Positions 29,201 to 41,200 of a DNA stretch of 64,000 nt are shown here, piece by piece. Both the position numbers and the translations under genes were made by a program. Below the pieces are notes generated by a model. That model ran no database searches and was not told the origin of the DNA. It worked only from the letters and a program-made list of their open reading frames with translations. This DNA is from Sipunculus nudus. Lineage: Eukaryota > Annelida > Sipuncula > Golfingiida > Sipunculidae. How positions within the stretch are numbered: position 1 is the first letter of the stretch; each line of letters begins with the position of its first letter. The DNA is taken from assembly GCA_026874595.1 (NCBI GenBank), contig CM049306.1, positions 10,997,019 through 11,061,018 on the forward strand, given 5' to 3'.

Positions 29201-32200
29201 GGAGTCCCCCAAGCGCCGAAGATCCCCTGGAGAACCGGCGGAGGGACGTTCACGGCGCCGCGGACATGACGAGCCTGAAGGGTAAAACCGAGAGGGATAC
29301 ACAGATCGAACAGGCGATAAGTTTCCCGCAGAGGCGAGGGTGACCCGATGCCGCCCTGCCTGCAAGAACCGTCGTGTTGTCTGTCATGACGAGAACATGA
29401 CTGTCGAGGAAGTGCGGAGACCGGCGTGCGAGCGCACAACGGACTGCTCTGAGCTCCAAAATATTTATGTGGAGCAGAAACCCCCGAGGAGACCAGAGGC
29501 CGGAAATACGAAGATCGGCCAGGTGGGCACCCCAGCCCATCCGAGACGCGTCATTAAAGATCGTAAAGGCGACGGTTTGCATGAACGGAATACCGTGAAG
29601 GAGAAAAGACAGCCAGAGCCAGGGGCGGAGGAATTGTGAACGAGCCAGTTGTCCAAGTACGGGAGGACTGATACCCCGACTGACCGGATGTAAGTGGTTA
29701 CAGCATGAACAAGGATCGTAAAGATCCAGGGTGCAATATTGATCCCAAACGGGAGGGCTCTGAATTGAAACACGCGAGTGCCGAAGGCGAACCGAATGTA
29801 CGGCTGAGACACAGGGTGGATCGGTACATGGAAATAGGCGTCTGTAAAATCGATCTTGAACGCCCAGTTGCCAGGGCGGACGGTGCGGAGCACGGCAGGA
29901 ATATTGAACATTCGAAAATGGGGTGGTTGAATAAAGGCATTGAGGCGCTTCAGATCTATAATCGGGTGCCCCTGGCCGTGAGGCTTGGGGACAAGAAAAA
30001 TGCGGGAATAAAACCCGGGAGTTCCGGGATCGACCGGGACAATGGCGCCCTTCAGGAGAAGGGACCGAATGGCATTTTCGAGCGTGAGACGCTTGGCCAG
30101 ACCCCAGGGTGGGGGAGTAACGAAAGGAAACACCGTGCGGGGCGGAGAGGTGAAAAACGAATCTTCGGAAACTGAAACGAACCGTGGGGATGCGAGGTGA
30201 CACGCCTCCAGGCCGGATAACAGGTCTGAAGACTGCCCCCTACCGGACCAGGAGTGTCACTTACGGCTGCGACCCCTCCGAGCGGACCTACCGTGAAGGG
30301 AGCCTGTCAAGGCAGGTCGCCCGATACGCCTTAGGGGACCACAAGGTACCGATCTGCCAAGGGCGCCACGCGCCAGGCGGCACTGGCGACCCAGACGATG
30401 AGGATATAGCGCCGGTGACAGCGGCATGATGATTGTAAAGCAGCCGAGCCGTCTCATCGGTAAATTCCATGCAGACCTGAGGTCCGGATGTCGGCGCCGA
30501 GAGCGTGGAAGGGTTCAGGTAGAACCCTGCCGACACAGCAGAGGTGGGCGGTGGAAGGTCGGCCCGTCCGGACGAGACGCCTGCATGGTGCGGGCCACCT
30601 GATCAAGTAGGTCAGACTTGATGGAGGGCCACGCCTGCCTCTGCGTGTTTAGAGTAGTCCACTGATCCGTACCGGCCGGAGGTGCCTGATCTGTAAATAC
30701 AAGCGGAGAACGGACAGACGGAGAATCAAGAGCGGACGAGGCCGCAGGAGCGGCCGGGGCACAGACGGGGTCTGTAACAGGAACCGCAGGGCGGGCGTCT
30801 GGAGACCCGGACGGGAGGTGAACCGCATCAGCGGAAGGACGGTCCCTAAGGGGACATAGGGACAGACGGCTAGGAAGGGGCGGATCAAGCAGGGGGGGAG
30901 CACTTACCTGCGCTGGAGCCGGTCGGGAACGGGTGACCTCCATCCGAGCGGGACGCAGCGGGGACAACACAGGAGGATCGGTCAAAGACACCTGCCCCGG
31001 AGCCATGGCCTGGGGCGCGGACTCCAACTCAAGGTCGAAAACCACCCTTAAGGATTCACAAAAACTGGAGAGATGGTGAATGAGGGAAAAGGCAAGAGCC
31101 TTCTCGGGGGGCTCGGGCGGGGCAGGGGTCGGACGCTTCCTGGAGGGGGCGGCTAGAGCTCTAGCCGGAGCCCCAACAGGGGTCTGGAAGACAGAGCCCG
31201 GGGAGGGAGGGACAGGATCGGGAACGAGAAGGGGATCCGCAGAGGGGGAGCGTAAGGCCACCCGACTAAACACAGAAGGAGTGGCGCCCCCCCTGCTCCC
31301 AGCCACCGGAGCCGAAGACAGTGCAGGGGAGGGCTCAATGGGATCAAGGGCAGTCGACCATGCATGAAGCCGAGCCCATTGAGAGGGCGGCCATGTGTGA
31401 CAATAATAACATGGGTCCGCCTCACCAAGGCACGTGCCCTCACTGGAGCGACAGCTGAGACAAGAGGGGTGTGTAGCCCAGGAAGGGAGAGACGCTCCAC
31501 AAGAGGAACAAGTCCGAGAGACTTCCACAGTGGCCAAGGGAAAATGAAAGCGTACTTACAGTAAGTGAAGCAACGAGCATGGGAAAACCAACAGCGGACG
31601 GACGGGAGTAGCCCGTCGACACGTCCGTCTAGCACAAACGCCAGAAGAATAATGTGGCTCTACCAAAGCGAGGCATGACCTAGATACCGAGAATGAGGCG
31701 GAAGTGGGCGATGATACGCCTACTCAGGGAAAATTTTGTAAGTGGAGCTTCTGGCGTGTGAATGCTAACAGAGAATATTCTCATTAATACAGAAAACGCT
31801 CACATTGATGTTTACGTAATAAAACCATGGTTTTGGGAGAGCAGCTAAAGATTTAGATGACACATAACTGTTTATAGACAAATGCTGTTGGTCATTCTGT
31901 CTTTTCACTAAAGGGAGAGAAGCAGGGCAGAATCAGTGCTTAATGATGAGCAGACAGTTGAATTAGCAACCATAACATGTTCATGATTGCCACTTACTTT
32001 ATCAAGTTGTTCATCTCGACTTTTAACTGTGGCTCTTGTCTGATCTAGCTGACCTTGAAGGTCATCTTGGATTGCAACTTTAGCAGCCTCCAATTTCTGA
32101 AGTGCAGATACCTGAAATAAAGTATTTGAGTGCTGTACCTTGTAAGTTATTAATTATATTCATATTACCAGTAAGTGACAGAATTCTGAGTGCAGGGTAT

Positions 32201-35200
32201 TCCTTTTGCTTGTATTTTTAGAAGTTGGTTGTAAAATATATTCGATGATGAAAAGATAAACATAACCGATGATTGATTATGAATTTATTATTTTGTGTAC
32301 TGTGTACATTACTGTGAAATCTGCAATAGATTAAATATATAAATATTTGGAGTAATCTTAGTTTGTCTTCTACATCATACTGAAAAGTCAAGGTAATACC
32401 CAGGTTGTTGACACTTATTCGTTCCACACAGTTCAGTTTTAATGATGTTCACTATTTTGTGTTCCGTCTTTCTTATATCTCTGACAAAACTGGAATATTT
32501 TATCTGGATAATAAGACTTCTTTGGATGTGCAGACATAATCATTTTTCATTGATTATGTGAAAATGCAACCAATTTTATTTTTTATAAAAGAAAACGAAC
32601 AAGCATCAACTAAACCAATTAACTGGCATTCCAATAAAAATTTATTATCAAGATTAATAATAATATACATATTTATTCATAAAAAAATATTTCATGAATC
32701 AAATAAGCTGCTGTATCTAGATAACTGTTTAAGTTATGATCTGCACATGAGGCTTGATATTTACTAGAATCAAGTACTTACCTTTTCATTTATATCACTC
32801 TCAAGTGACACACATTTTTGTTGCAGGTTGTTATATTTTTCTTGTTGTTGTTTCAAGTTGATCTGAAGGGCATTCAGCTTCTCCGTCTTCTCTTGACCTT
32901 CTTTAATTAACTACAAAAACAAATCAATTTATACAACTTGGTAGCTCCAGGCTTTCTACAGGCTCTTGCCCCATATTTATCCCCATTTAACTGCTCAGTT
33001 TCTCAGATTTCCTAAACTGTAATTTTCAGTTCTGAAAAGAACACTCAGACCATAAATATCTCTATAGGGAATATTCTGACATAAGACTGTGTACACATGC
33101 ATAATTCACTCAAAATATATCACCGATTTACATGTTACATCAGAGGCTATTTACCTGAAAAAAAGATGCTAATATTTAAATCCTGTGATAAACATGAGAG
33201 CCAATCCCCCATAGGGTAAATTAGATATTAAGATATAATCAACGTTTCATTGAATTTGTAAACTAAAGGATATTATCAAATGAATACATTCTGCTGGCAT
33301 TATATTGCAGTCATGATGTACCTGTTCTATGTTAGACTTGGCTTTACTCAGCTCATTGGTTTTCTCCTCCAGTGCATTCTGTGCAGTCTTAATGTGGTTC
33401 TCCAGGTCTGCTCTCTGCGTGTTCTTGGCTGCTTCAGAGGTCAGCAGCAGCTCAGCCTGTTAACAACAGCATCACAGGTTTGTTTAAATACAGTATTGTG
33501 TGACATCTCAGACTGAGGGTTGTAGGTCATCTGCATGATATCGTAATATCTGATGTGTATAGAGGATTGCTATAATTTTGTGTTGTGTATATTGCATGTA
33601 TATTACACATATAAGTTTACATTACATATGAACAAATATAGACACTGTAACAGCAGTATTTGACAATGACAATGTGAGCATAATATATATATATGCATCT
33701 CTCATTACCTGTGCCCTTGATACAACCTCATCATAATTTGCCCTTTACAAAACTTTTCATTGAAAACATTTTTATACATCATGAAACTCTGACATGACCT
33801 CACAACATCCTCTGTGACCTTGACATTATCTCACTATATGACCTTACTAAATCCTCTGTGACCTTGACACTATCTCATTACATGACCTTACTACATCTTC
33901 TGTGACCTTGACACCATCTCACTTCAAGACCTTACTACATTCTCTGTGTCCTTGAAACTCTCTCACTACATGACCTCACTACATTGTCTATGAACTTGAC
34001 ACTTTCTCATCCAATGACCTCGCATTACCTTTGTTTTCAGCTCCGTCTCAAGCTGGGCAGCCTTCTGCAGTGCTGATGTCATTTTCTCTTCCTTCTCCTT
34101 CAGGCTGGTTTCCAGTCGACCACAGTGATCGTTTGACTCTTCAAGCCTTGTCCGTGCTTCCTGTAACTGGCTGTGCAGAGCTTCAGCCTTCTTGGCTTGG
34201 TCCTCAGCTTGAGTTTTAAGATTTTCCTCAGACTGTTTCAGCTTCTGCTGTAAGGCACCCTGAGAACATCACAGACAAACTGTTATAAGGCCTTTGACTT
34301 GGATCTTCAATTTTACTAAACAGAAATTTAAACCAAAAGGTACACTAAACACTGTGGCAAGGAAATAATCTTGGCTCACAAGCCAACATGTATAAAAGAA
34401 GTAGGGCCTAATAACTGATAGTCTGCAAATAGTAAACATTTTATGTTTTAGATTTTATGGTAAATAAATGCAAAGAAATGTGACAGCAAAATATCCAATT
34501 ACTCCAAAAATGTAATTCCATGTTTTCTTAAACTTTTCATTAAAAAGTATTTCTTTTTTTGCAACATTGCCACAAAAAATGACTACACATATGTCTTAAG
34601 GATCTGAAGCATAAACATTTACAAACAAATTTATGTTACAACAATGAATGGATAAATAGAAAATTTAATAATGTAATAAGTGTGTTAATTAGAAGTAACT
34701 TGAGAAGAAAATAATGGATTTTTTTTATAAAGATAAATGGGTGTGCCATGGTGTATACATATTATTACATTATACATGTGAATCATATTTTTTTTCATGT
34801 GTCTTACATGTGTTTGCTATGTTAATTATTAATTTTGGACCAGCCTATTAGTAAAAAAATCTCTATACTGTCTGTAAAGGTTAAAAACAATTAACATATT
34901 ACTGCTTGTAGTACAGACAAAGACAATCTTGCAATATGCTATGACCTGCCATAAATTCTTCAGGACACACTTCATTTCAAATCAAGATTCAAGCTTACAC
35001 AGTTATTTTGAAGCCAACACTGATCAAACCTGACTCACATTTTCCTGTTTCAGCTGATTAATTGCTGTCTCCACTCCTTCTCCGGCCTCAATCTGTAAGA
35101 GACATATGTTGATAGATATAATTCACTTTTTTATTATTGCTGAATATTTGAATGGGTAAAGAAAAATTTGGGGGAACTTTCTACAAATGTGTAATAGTTT

Positions 35201-38200
35201 TCTATCAGATCATGTGTGTCAGTCAGAATGGTTCAAAATCAAGAGCAGAACCTCATATGGGATACGGAAGTCGACAAGGGACTACATGTATCTGCCAAAA
35301 TTAGGGTAGGACAGGTGAAGTGAGGCATAGATTGAGTGACAAGGGGAAATAGAGTTAGATGTGTTATGTATTAGCATGGATGTCTGCCACATAAACATGA
35401 CTGTAGGTGGCGCCACCTGTTATTTGAGCAAGAAACTATCAAAGATGTAAACACATGCAAAATTTCAGGTGGATAAATCAAACCACTGCTGAGATATGAG
35501 TGATTTTATCCCACAGCAGACAAACAGATGGAGGCTGTGCAAAAATGGTTGCAGGTGGTGCCACGAGTTTTGTGTATGATAAAGAGATAGGTGAGATCTT
35601 AACACATGCAAAATTTCAGAAAGGTACTTCAAACCACTCTGGAGATATTAGCATGGATGATGGAGCATGAATGTGAATCTAGGTGGCATCACCTGTCATA
35701 AAATCAAGAAAGCTTTCAAGGATGTATACGCATGCAAAATTTCAGGTGAATTAGTCAAACCACTGCAGAGATATGTGTGATTTTAACCCAAGGCAGGTGA
35801 ACAGATGGACCCTGTGCAAAAATGGCTGCAGGTGGTGCCACAGTTTTTGTGTATGTTATAAAGCTATCAAAGGGCTACACTTGTGCAAAATGTTTTTTCT
35901 GATTGGTCAAACGAGTCCAAAGATATGTTGGTTAATGTATCAAAACAGATGCACAGATGGACACACTGGAGAGAGGATAGGTCAATGCCAAATGGTTAGG
36001 CACCAGTTCACATGAGACCCAATAATTGGGTTAAGTTTCGGAAAAATTGGTCTAGTAGTCTCAGAGGAGTTCTCCAGAAATGAATACGGTGGCGGCGGAA
36101 CACGGCCATAAACATAGTATCCACAAAACTTTGTTTTGTCGGATACAATTAAAGAAACAACAATATATAAAAAAACTGAAGTATATGTGGATAAATAAAT
36201 CTACTTGAACAGGAGTATAAATTTGTCTTTCACATAAATGGAAACACATTTTTCACTGTTTTTGATTGAAAGTCAAACACTTTCAAGACCTTTATGATCT
36301 CCCATTAAGTGATAATCTGTAGGCAACCTGTTCCTGCCTCTTATCTTCAATTTTATGGATGGACAAGCAGTATCATAATATAATGGAGAATCCGGTTTTT
36401 GTACTGACTGACCTTTGCTATGAGGTCCTCCCTCTCCTTCTCTAACTGATTGATGTGGCTTCTTGAACCCTCTAGTTGCTGCTCCAGGTTCTGTATCCTG
36501 GTCTCACTGAAATTATACAAAGGAAATGTTTTATATACTTATAAATAGTTTAAATGCTGGGTCTTGTTACACCTTAAGTAGAGCTTTGTGATATTGGCCT
36601 ATCTTAAGTATCCAGGCTGTGTTCTCTGAACTCAATGAAATTATACATGGTTTTATTGTATATAGGCATTCCATTGGTCCATACCTTTAAATATATTAAA
36701 CCTTGCACACTAGCTGAACTAATTTTGGACTTCTGCCAGGCATGACTGGTTTATCCTGTTGACAAGTTTAAAAAAAATCATGATATAAACAGGGTTTATC
36801 CAGTTATGAAACATTATGAACTGAAATGTGAAAAATCACAACAGTATTCAACCAATTAAAAAAACAGCCTGCATATTCCATGTGAAAAAGTTAATACAGA
36901 TCTATTTATTTATAGACCAATGAAACACAGTTTCTCCACATTCCTGCTACCTGAGTGTATTAACTACTTGAGGTGTTGATGTACCCACCTTGCCGCTCTC
37001 TTCCTCTGCTGCTCCTCCAGTGAGTTCTCCTTTTCTCTGATGGAACTCTTCAGGTTCTCCACGACTGAGCTCTGAAGGGCAGAGTATTACATAAACTCTT
37101 TGAATTTGGTACAACTAGGTTTTACTCTATATACACACACATATCTATCTATTTATCTACAGATCTTCATTTGAATAAATTATATGGAATTAAAACCAGG
37201 GAGATCATTAACTGTCAGATAATCAACACCTGGGGCAAAATGGTAAGCTTAAGTAAATTTTATCAAATTTATCACGACAATCAGGTAGACAAGAGTAGCA
37301 GAATTGAGCATCTATATGTGTACAGTAGAATGGAGTATCTATAGTTGTACAGTAGAATGGAGTATCTATAGGTGTACAGTAGAATGGAGTATCTATATGT
37401 GTACATAGATTTTGCACACATGTGAGTATATTTGGTTTGTGGAATTAACAACCTGTTTGTCATACTGGGCTTGTACTTCCTTGACCTGAGTGCTGAGGTC
37501 TGTGATGGCGGATTCTTTTTCTTTCATCACGTTCTGACTCTGTAACAGATTAAAATGAAACATTTACAAACTAGTTTGTATGATTATAATACATCAGCTT
37601 GTCCTATAATGTTTTTATGATAATATTTTTCTCATAATTCCAATAAGTCCATGGTTAAACCGTAGGAAGATAACAATGTTATTCCATAATGCCTAATAAT
37701 GATCCCAGGGAGGTGCATCTTTGAATATACGATCAACAAGAAAAAACATGACTGAAACTGTAATACATGTAAGAAACCAGAAATGAAGGACAAATTGCTA
37801 TAGACATTACCATTCAGAATAAACACATCAAAGAACACTGGCCTAATATATTTGATCATTAGCATCAAGTATATTTAAAGAATTTTACTTTTGTTTGTTC
37901 TTCATGTTAGGCATCCTTACTAAAAATGCAATCAAATAAACATTTTGCAAGCAATTCAATCATAGAAACTCTTCACTGATCAAATTACTCAATGAAAACT
38001 AGGGTTTTTTATCAAATTAAAGTGGTTCACCTTTTCTATTTGCATGTTCAAATTGGCTATCTGCTGGTCCCTTTCAAACAGCGCCCCCTGGGAGGTTTGC
38101 TTGGAATCACCAAGCAGTTTCTCCAGGGATTCCACCTGTTTCTCTTTCTCAGTTAAGCGGGCCTCATGCTTAAATGGTATAGTAAACAAATGCTGAAGAC

Positions 38201-41200
38201 ACTAGTTTTAAACAAAATTAAATCTGCTTGTATATTATCCAATATAAACTAATGTGTTACTGACCATTAAGCACAGCCGAATCATGGTTACTTTCAAGAA
38301 CATGGTGTCAAGATTTTCCACTAGGTGTCAGTTCAAGCTGACAAAAATTCACTTTTATCATGTGGGCAAATCTGAGAAACCCCTTTACTGAGTGGGAATT
38401 ACCATAAATGCTGGTTAAAAAAAATTTCTGTATCATAAACCCACATTAGAGTTACAGACTATCAACAAACAGAGACACATACATACACACATTTCATTTA
38501 AAAAAATGTCACAGTTTGCCTTGATCATCGTGTTTTTTTATAATAAGTTGAAAATAAAGCTATTGTATAAAATTTATGGAAACATTTTTAATACACCATC
38601 TTGACTCACCTTTTCTAGCTCTTTTTGCATATTATTGATTGAGGTTTCTAGGGTGTTACATTTCGTCTCAGCCTGATCTAGTGCTAGCTTCTTACTCTCC
38701 AGCTCCTTGATTGTGCTATTCTTGATTTCTTCAACTGACGTCAAGTCTGCTTGTAGCTTGTCTACTTGACCTTTGACCTTGACTAGCTCCATCCCTTGGT
38801 TGCTTGACTCACTTGTTATCTGATCAGCCTGGCTCTGGATCTGAAAACATACAACCAAAGTGGTTAAAATGGTATCAATGCAATCTTTTAGCCCTCAACA
38901 TTACAAATCATGATTCATTTGATCAGACATTCAGAGTATATGTTGATGATATATGTAGATAAAAGGTGCACAACAGAGTTGATGTTTAGTGGCAATTAAG
39001 TATCAGCTCAGACCAGGGGGCTGGGAGGGCTTGACACAGTTCCAACTCTTTTCCATATAACCTGTATGCAAGAGGTTTACTTGTGACAGCTATTCTTGTA
39101 GACTTCTGATTCATCTAAACATAACCTGCCCCTGAAGGTAAGTGGTTACCTGTGACAGCTGTTCTTGTAGACTTGTGATTTCATCTAAACATAACCTGCC
39201 CCTGAAGGTAGGATGTTTACCTGTGACAGCTGTTCTTGTAGACTTCTGATTCATCTAAACATAACCTGCCCCTGAAGGTAAGTGGTTACCTGTGACAGCT
39301 GTTCTTGTAGACTTGTGATTTCATCTAAACATAACCTGCCCCTGAAGGTAGGATGTTTACCTGTGACAGCTGTTCTTGTAGACTTGTGATTTCATCTTCT
39401 TTAGCCTTCAGCTCCTGTTGTTTGATTTTGAGAGTGTCTGTCTGCTCTGCCAGGGCCTGATTCTTCTCTTCCAGTGCCTGTTTGTTTTCTCCTACCAGCC
39501 TGGTCTGCTCCTCTAACTCCTGGCTGACACTGACAAGACTAATCTCTTTCTCCTTCAGTGCTGCCACCTGGTGTTCTTTTTCTGAAGCCATCTGTTTGAC
39601 CTTGTCGGTGAGTTCAAGGATACTCCTGTCCTTTTCAGCTAGGAGCTCATGGAGTTTGTCAGATCCTGCTGATTTGTCACTCAGTGCTGCCTGCAAGCTG
39701 AAAATAGATGATATTAATCCTAATCAATTCCCTGTACTAACTAATTATTACTAAATTATGGATCATTAGGGGTTGAAGCATGGGGAAGAAATTAGTAGAG
39801 TGAGGTACCTTTATCACCCAGTTTAAGATATTTACTTGTGTCCTTCAAATACAATATGTGAAAGTTCCAAACCCATTATCAAATGATTATTACCAGTTTT
39901 ATTACTATTATTGAACTAGGTATACTAATCATTCTTAACCATTACCTTTATGTTATGGAGCGCAATAAAATGGTATTTTCTAAGAGGATAACACTGCTCA
40001 AACAATCCATGTTACACTATACTTCTGATGTATATGTCGAGGGAAGAATGAGAATCTGGCAAGATCCAGAATCCTCCAGGGAAAAATTACAATTGTGATT
40101 TTTCCCAGGAGGATTCCGGATCTTGCCAGATTCTCATTCTTCCCTTGACATATACATCTTGTAAATCAAGAAACATGATCAAATCTGTCAATTACCTGTC
40201 CAACTGAACATATTTAGTGATTTCTCAGTGGGTGCTAAATGGTAGAATGGTCTATATTTTGCATTTTATGAGAGACTACACACTGACCTCAGAACTTCCT
40301 CTTTCTTTGGAGCTTCATTCAACCTTCTTTCAAGATCCTTAATTTTCTCTTCATTTCTGTTGAAACATGAGCAGACATTACACTAAATTACAAGCTTTAG
40401 TCACCCATTGTTTGTGTCCACTTTGCTTCTCTTAACAAGAAGAGTGAGCTTTAGCAAACTGACAAATACTTTAATTTATCTATTTAAAAGGAACAGAAAA
40501 TTTTCTTCTTCTACTTTTGTTCTTTATTACTAAAAAAATAAATGTTAATGTTCAATATTATAATTAAATAAACATTTTATTTATTAATATATTTAAAGAT
40601 ATATAGCTTACTGATGATAACTGTTTATTTCAAAGATATAAAAATACAGCACATTTTTATATATATAATTTTAATAAATAACATATGTATAAGTAGAAAT
40701 GAGCGATAACTTCTTCCTAAATTGATGGTTAAGAAAATATATATTTAAGCTTTATCAAAACTATTTGGACCATGAAAGATAAAATTAATTTAATTGATAT
40801 TATGATTTTTATAGTGTATGTACTTGTGACTATTATATGCAAAAATTAAATTAAAAAGAGATGGGAGTATTTGTACAACATACTGAGAGCTGTTATTACT
40901 AAGGGCTGAGTGTTTCTCAGTGAGGGCTTTGTGCTGTTCAGTCAGGGCAGTATTGGAATCTTTTAGACTTGAGTATGTATTGTTAAGGGCTGAATGTTTG
41001 TCGTTCAGCTCAGTGTACTGGTCCCTCAGTCTGGCCAGCTCCTGCTCCAGCCTGTCCGTCTCTTTCTCCTGCTCTCTTGTAAGTCTGTCCATCAGCGTCT
41101 GAGCATTCACCAGCTCCTGTTTCAGCACCAGCACGTCATCAGCTCCTGGTCTAGATAAATAAACACATAAGTCAGACATTAAGGTTATTTTAGCCATGCA

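Larger units (their letters stand above)
27354..31825 (-). mobile_element. DIRS-like tyrosine-recombinase retrotransposon, degenerate coding
   Basis: A 4.47-kb element, GC-rich against its AT-rich surroundings, inserted in EEA1 intron 22 in the same orientation as the gene. Minus-strand order: left inverted repeat, Cys-rich gag-like ORF, reverse transcriptase, RNase H, tyrosine recombinase, internal complementary region, right inverted repeat. That layout defines DIRS elements, which integrate circular DNA by a tyrosine recombinase and make no target duplication. Both edges carry the trinucleotide AAC (plus strand; 27354-27356 and 31823-31825). Frameshifts and an internal deletion show it cannot act alone. 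Confidence 0.93.
36507..38609 (-). other. Introns 13-16 of EEA1, otherwise plain
   Basis: 36507-36988, 37540-38030 and 38169-38609 hold no feature I can name; intron 15 carries the 27-bp minisatellite listed separately. Confidence 0.65.

Noticed and set aside
28786-29439. Long minus-strand frame as a separate gene
   Set aside because: Only a short part (ETYRLFDLC and nearby) looks like DIRS coding; the rest is Pro/Ser-rich translation across frameshifts.
28266-30175. Several long plus-strand open frames (for example 29705-30175)
   Set aside because: They are antisense to the reverse transcriptase and recombinase frames; their length reflects the GC-rich composition of the DIRS element.
39081-39360. 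Duplicated exon 12 ends as extra small exons
   Set aside because: The unit before each donor has a poor acceptor (no pyrimidine tract) and would give about 35 nt, breaking the frame.
40027-40158. Hairpin as a microRNA precursor
   Set aside because: Arms of 66 bp with no loop and palindromic centre are unlike metazoan pre-miRNAs; small-RNA data would be needed.
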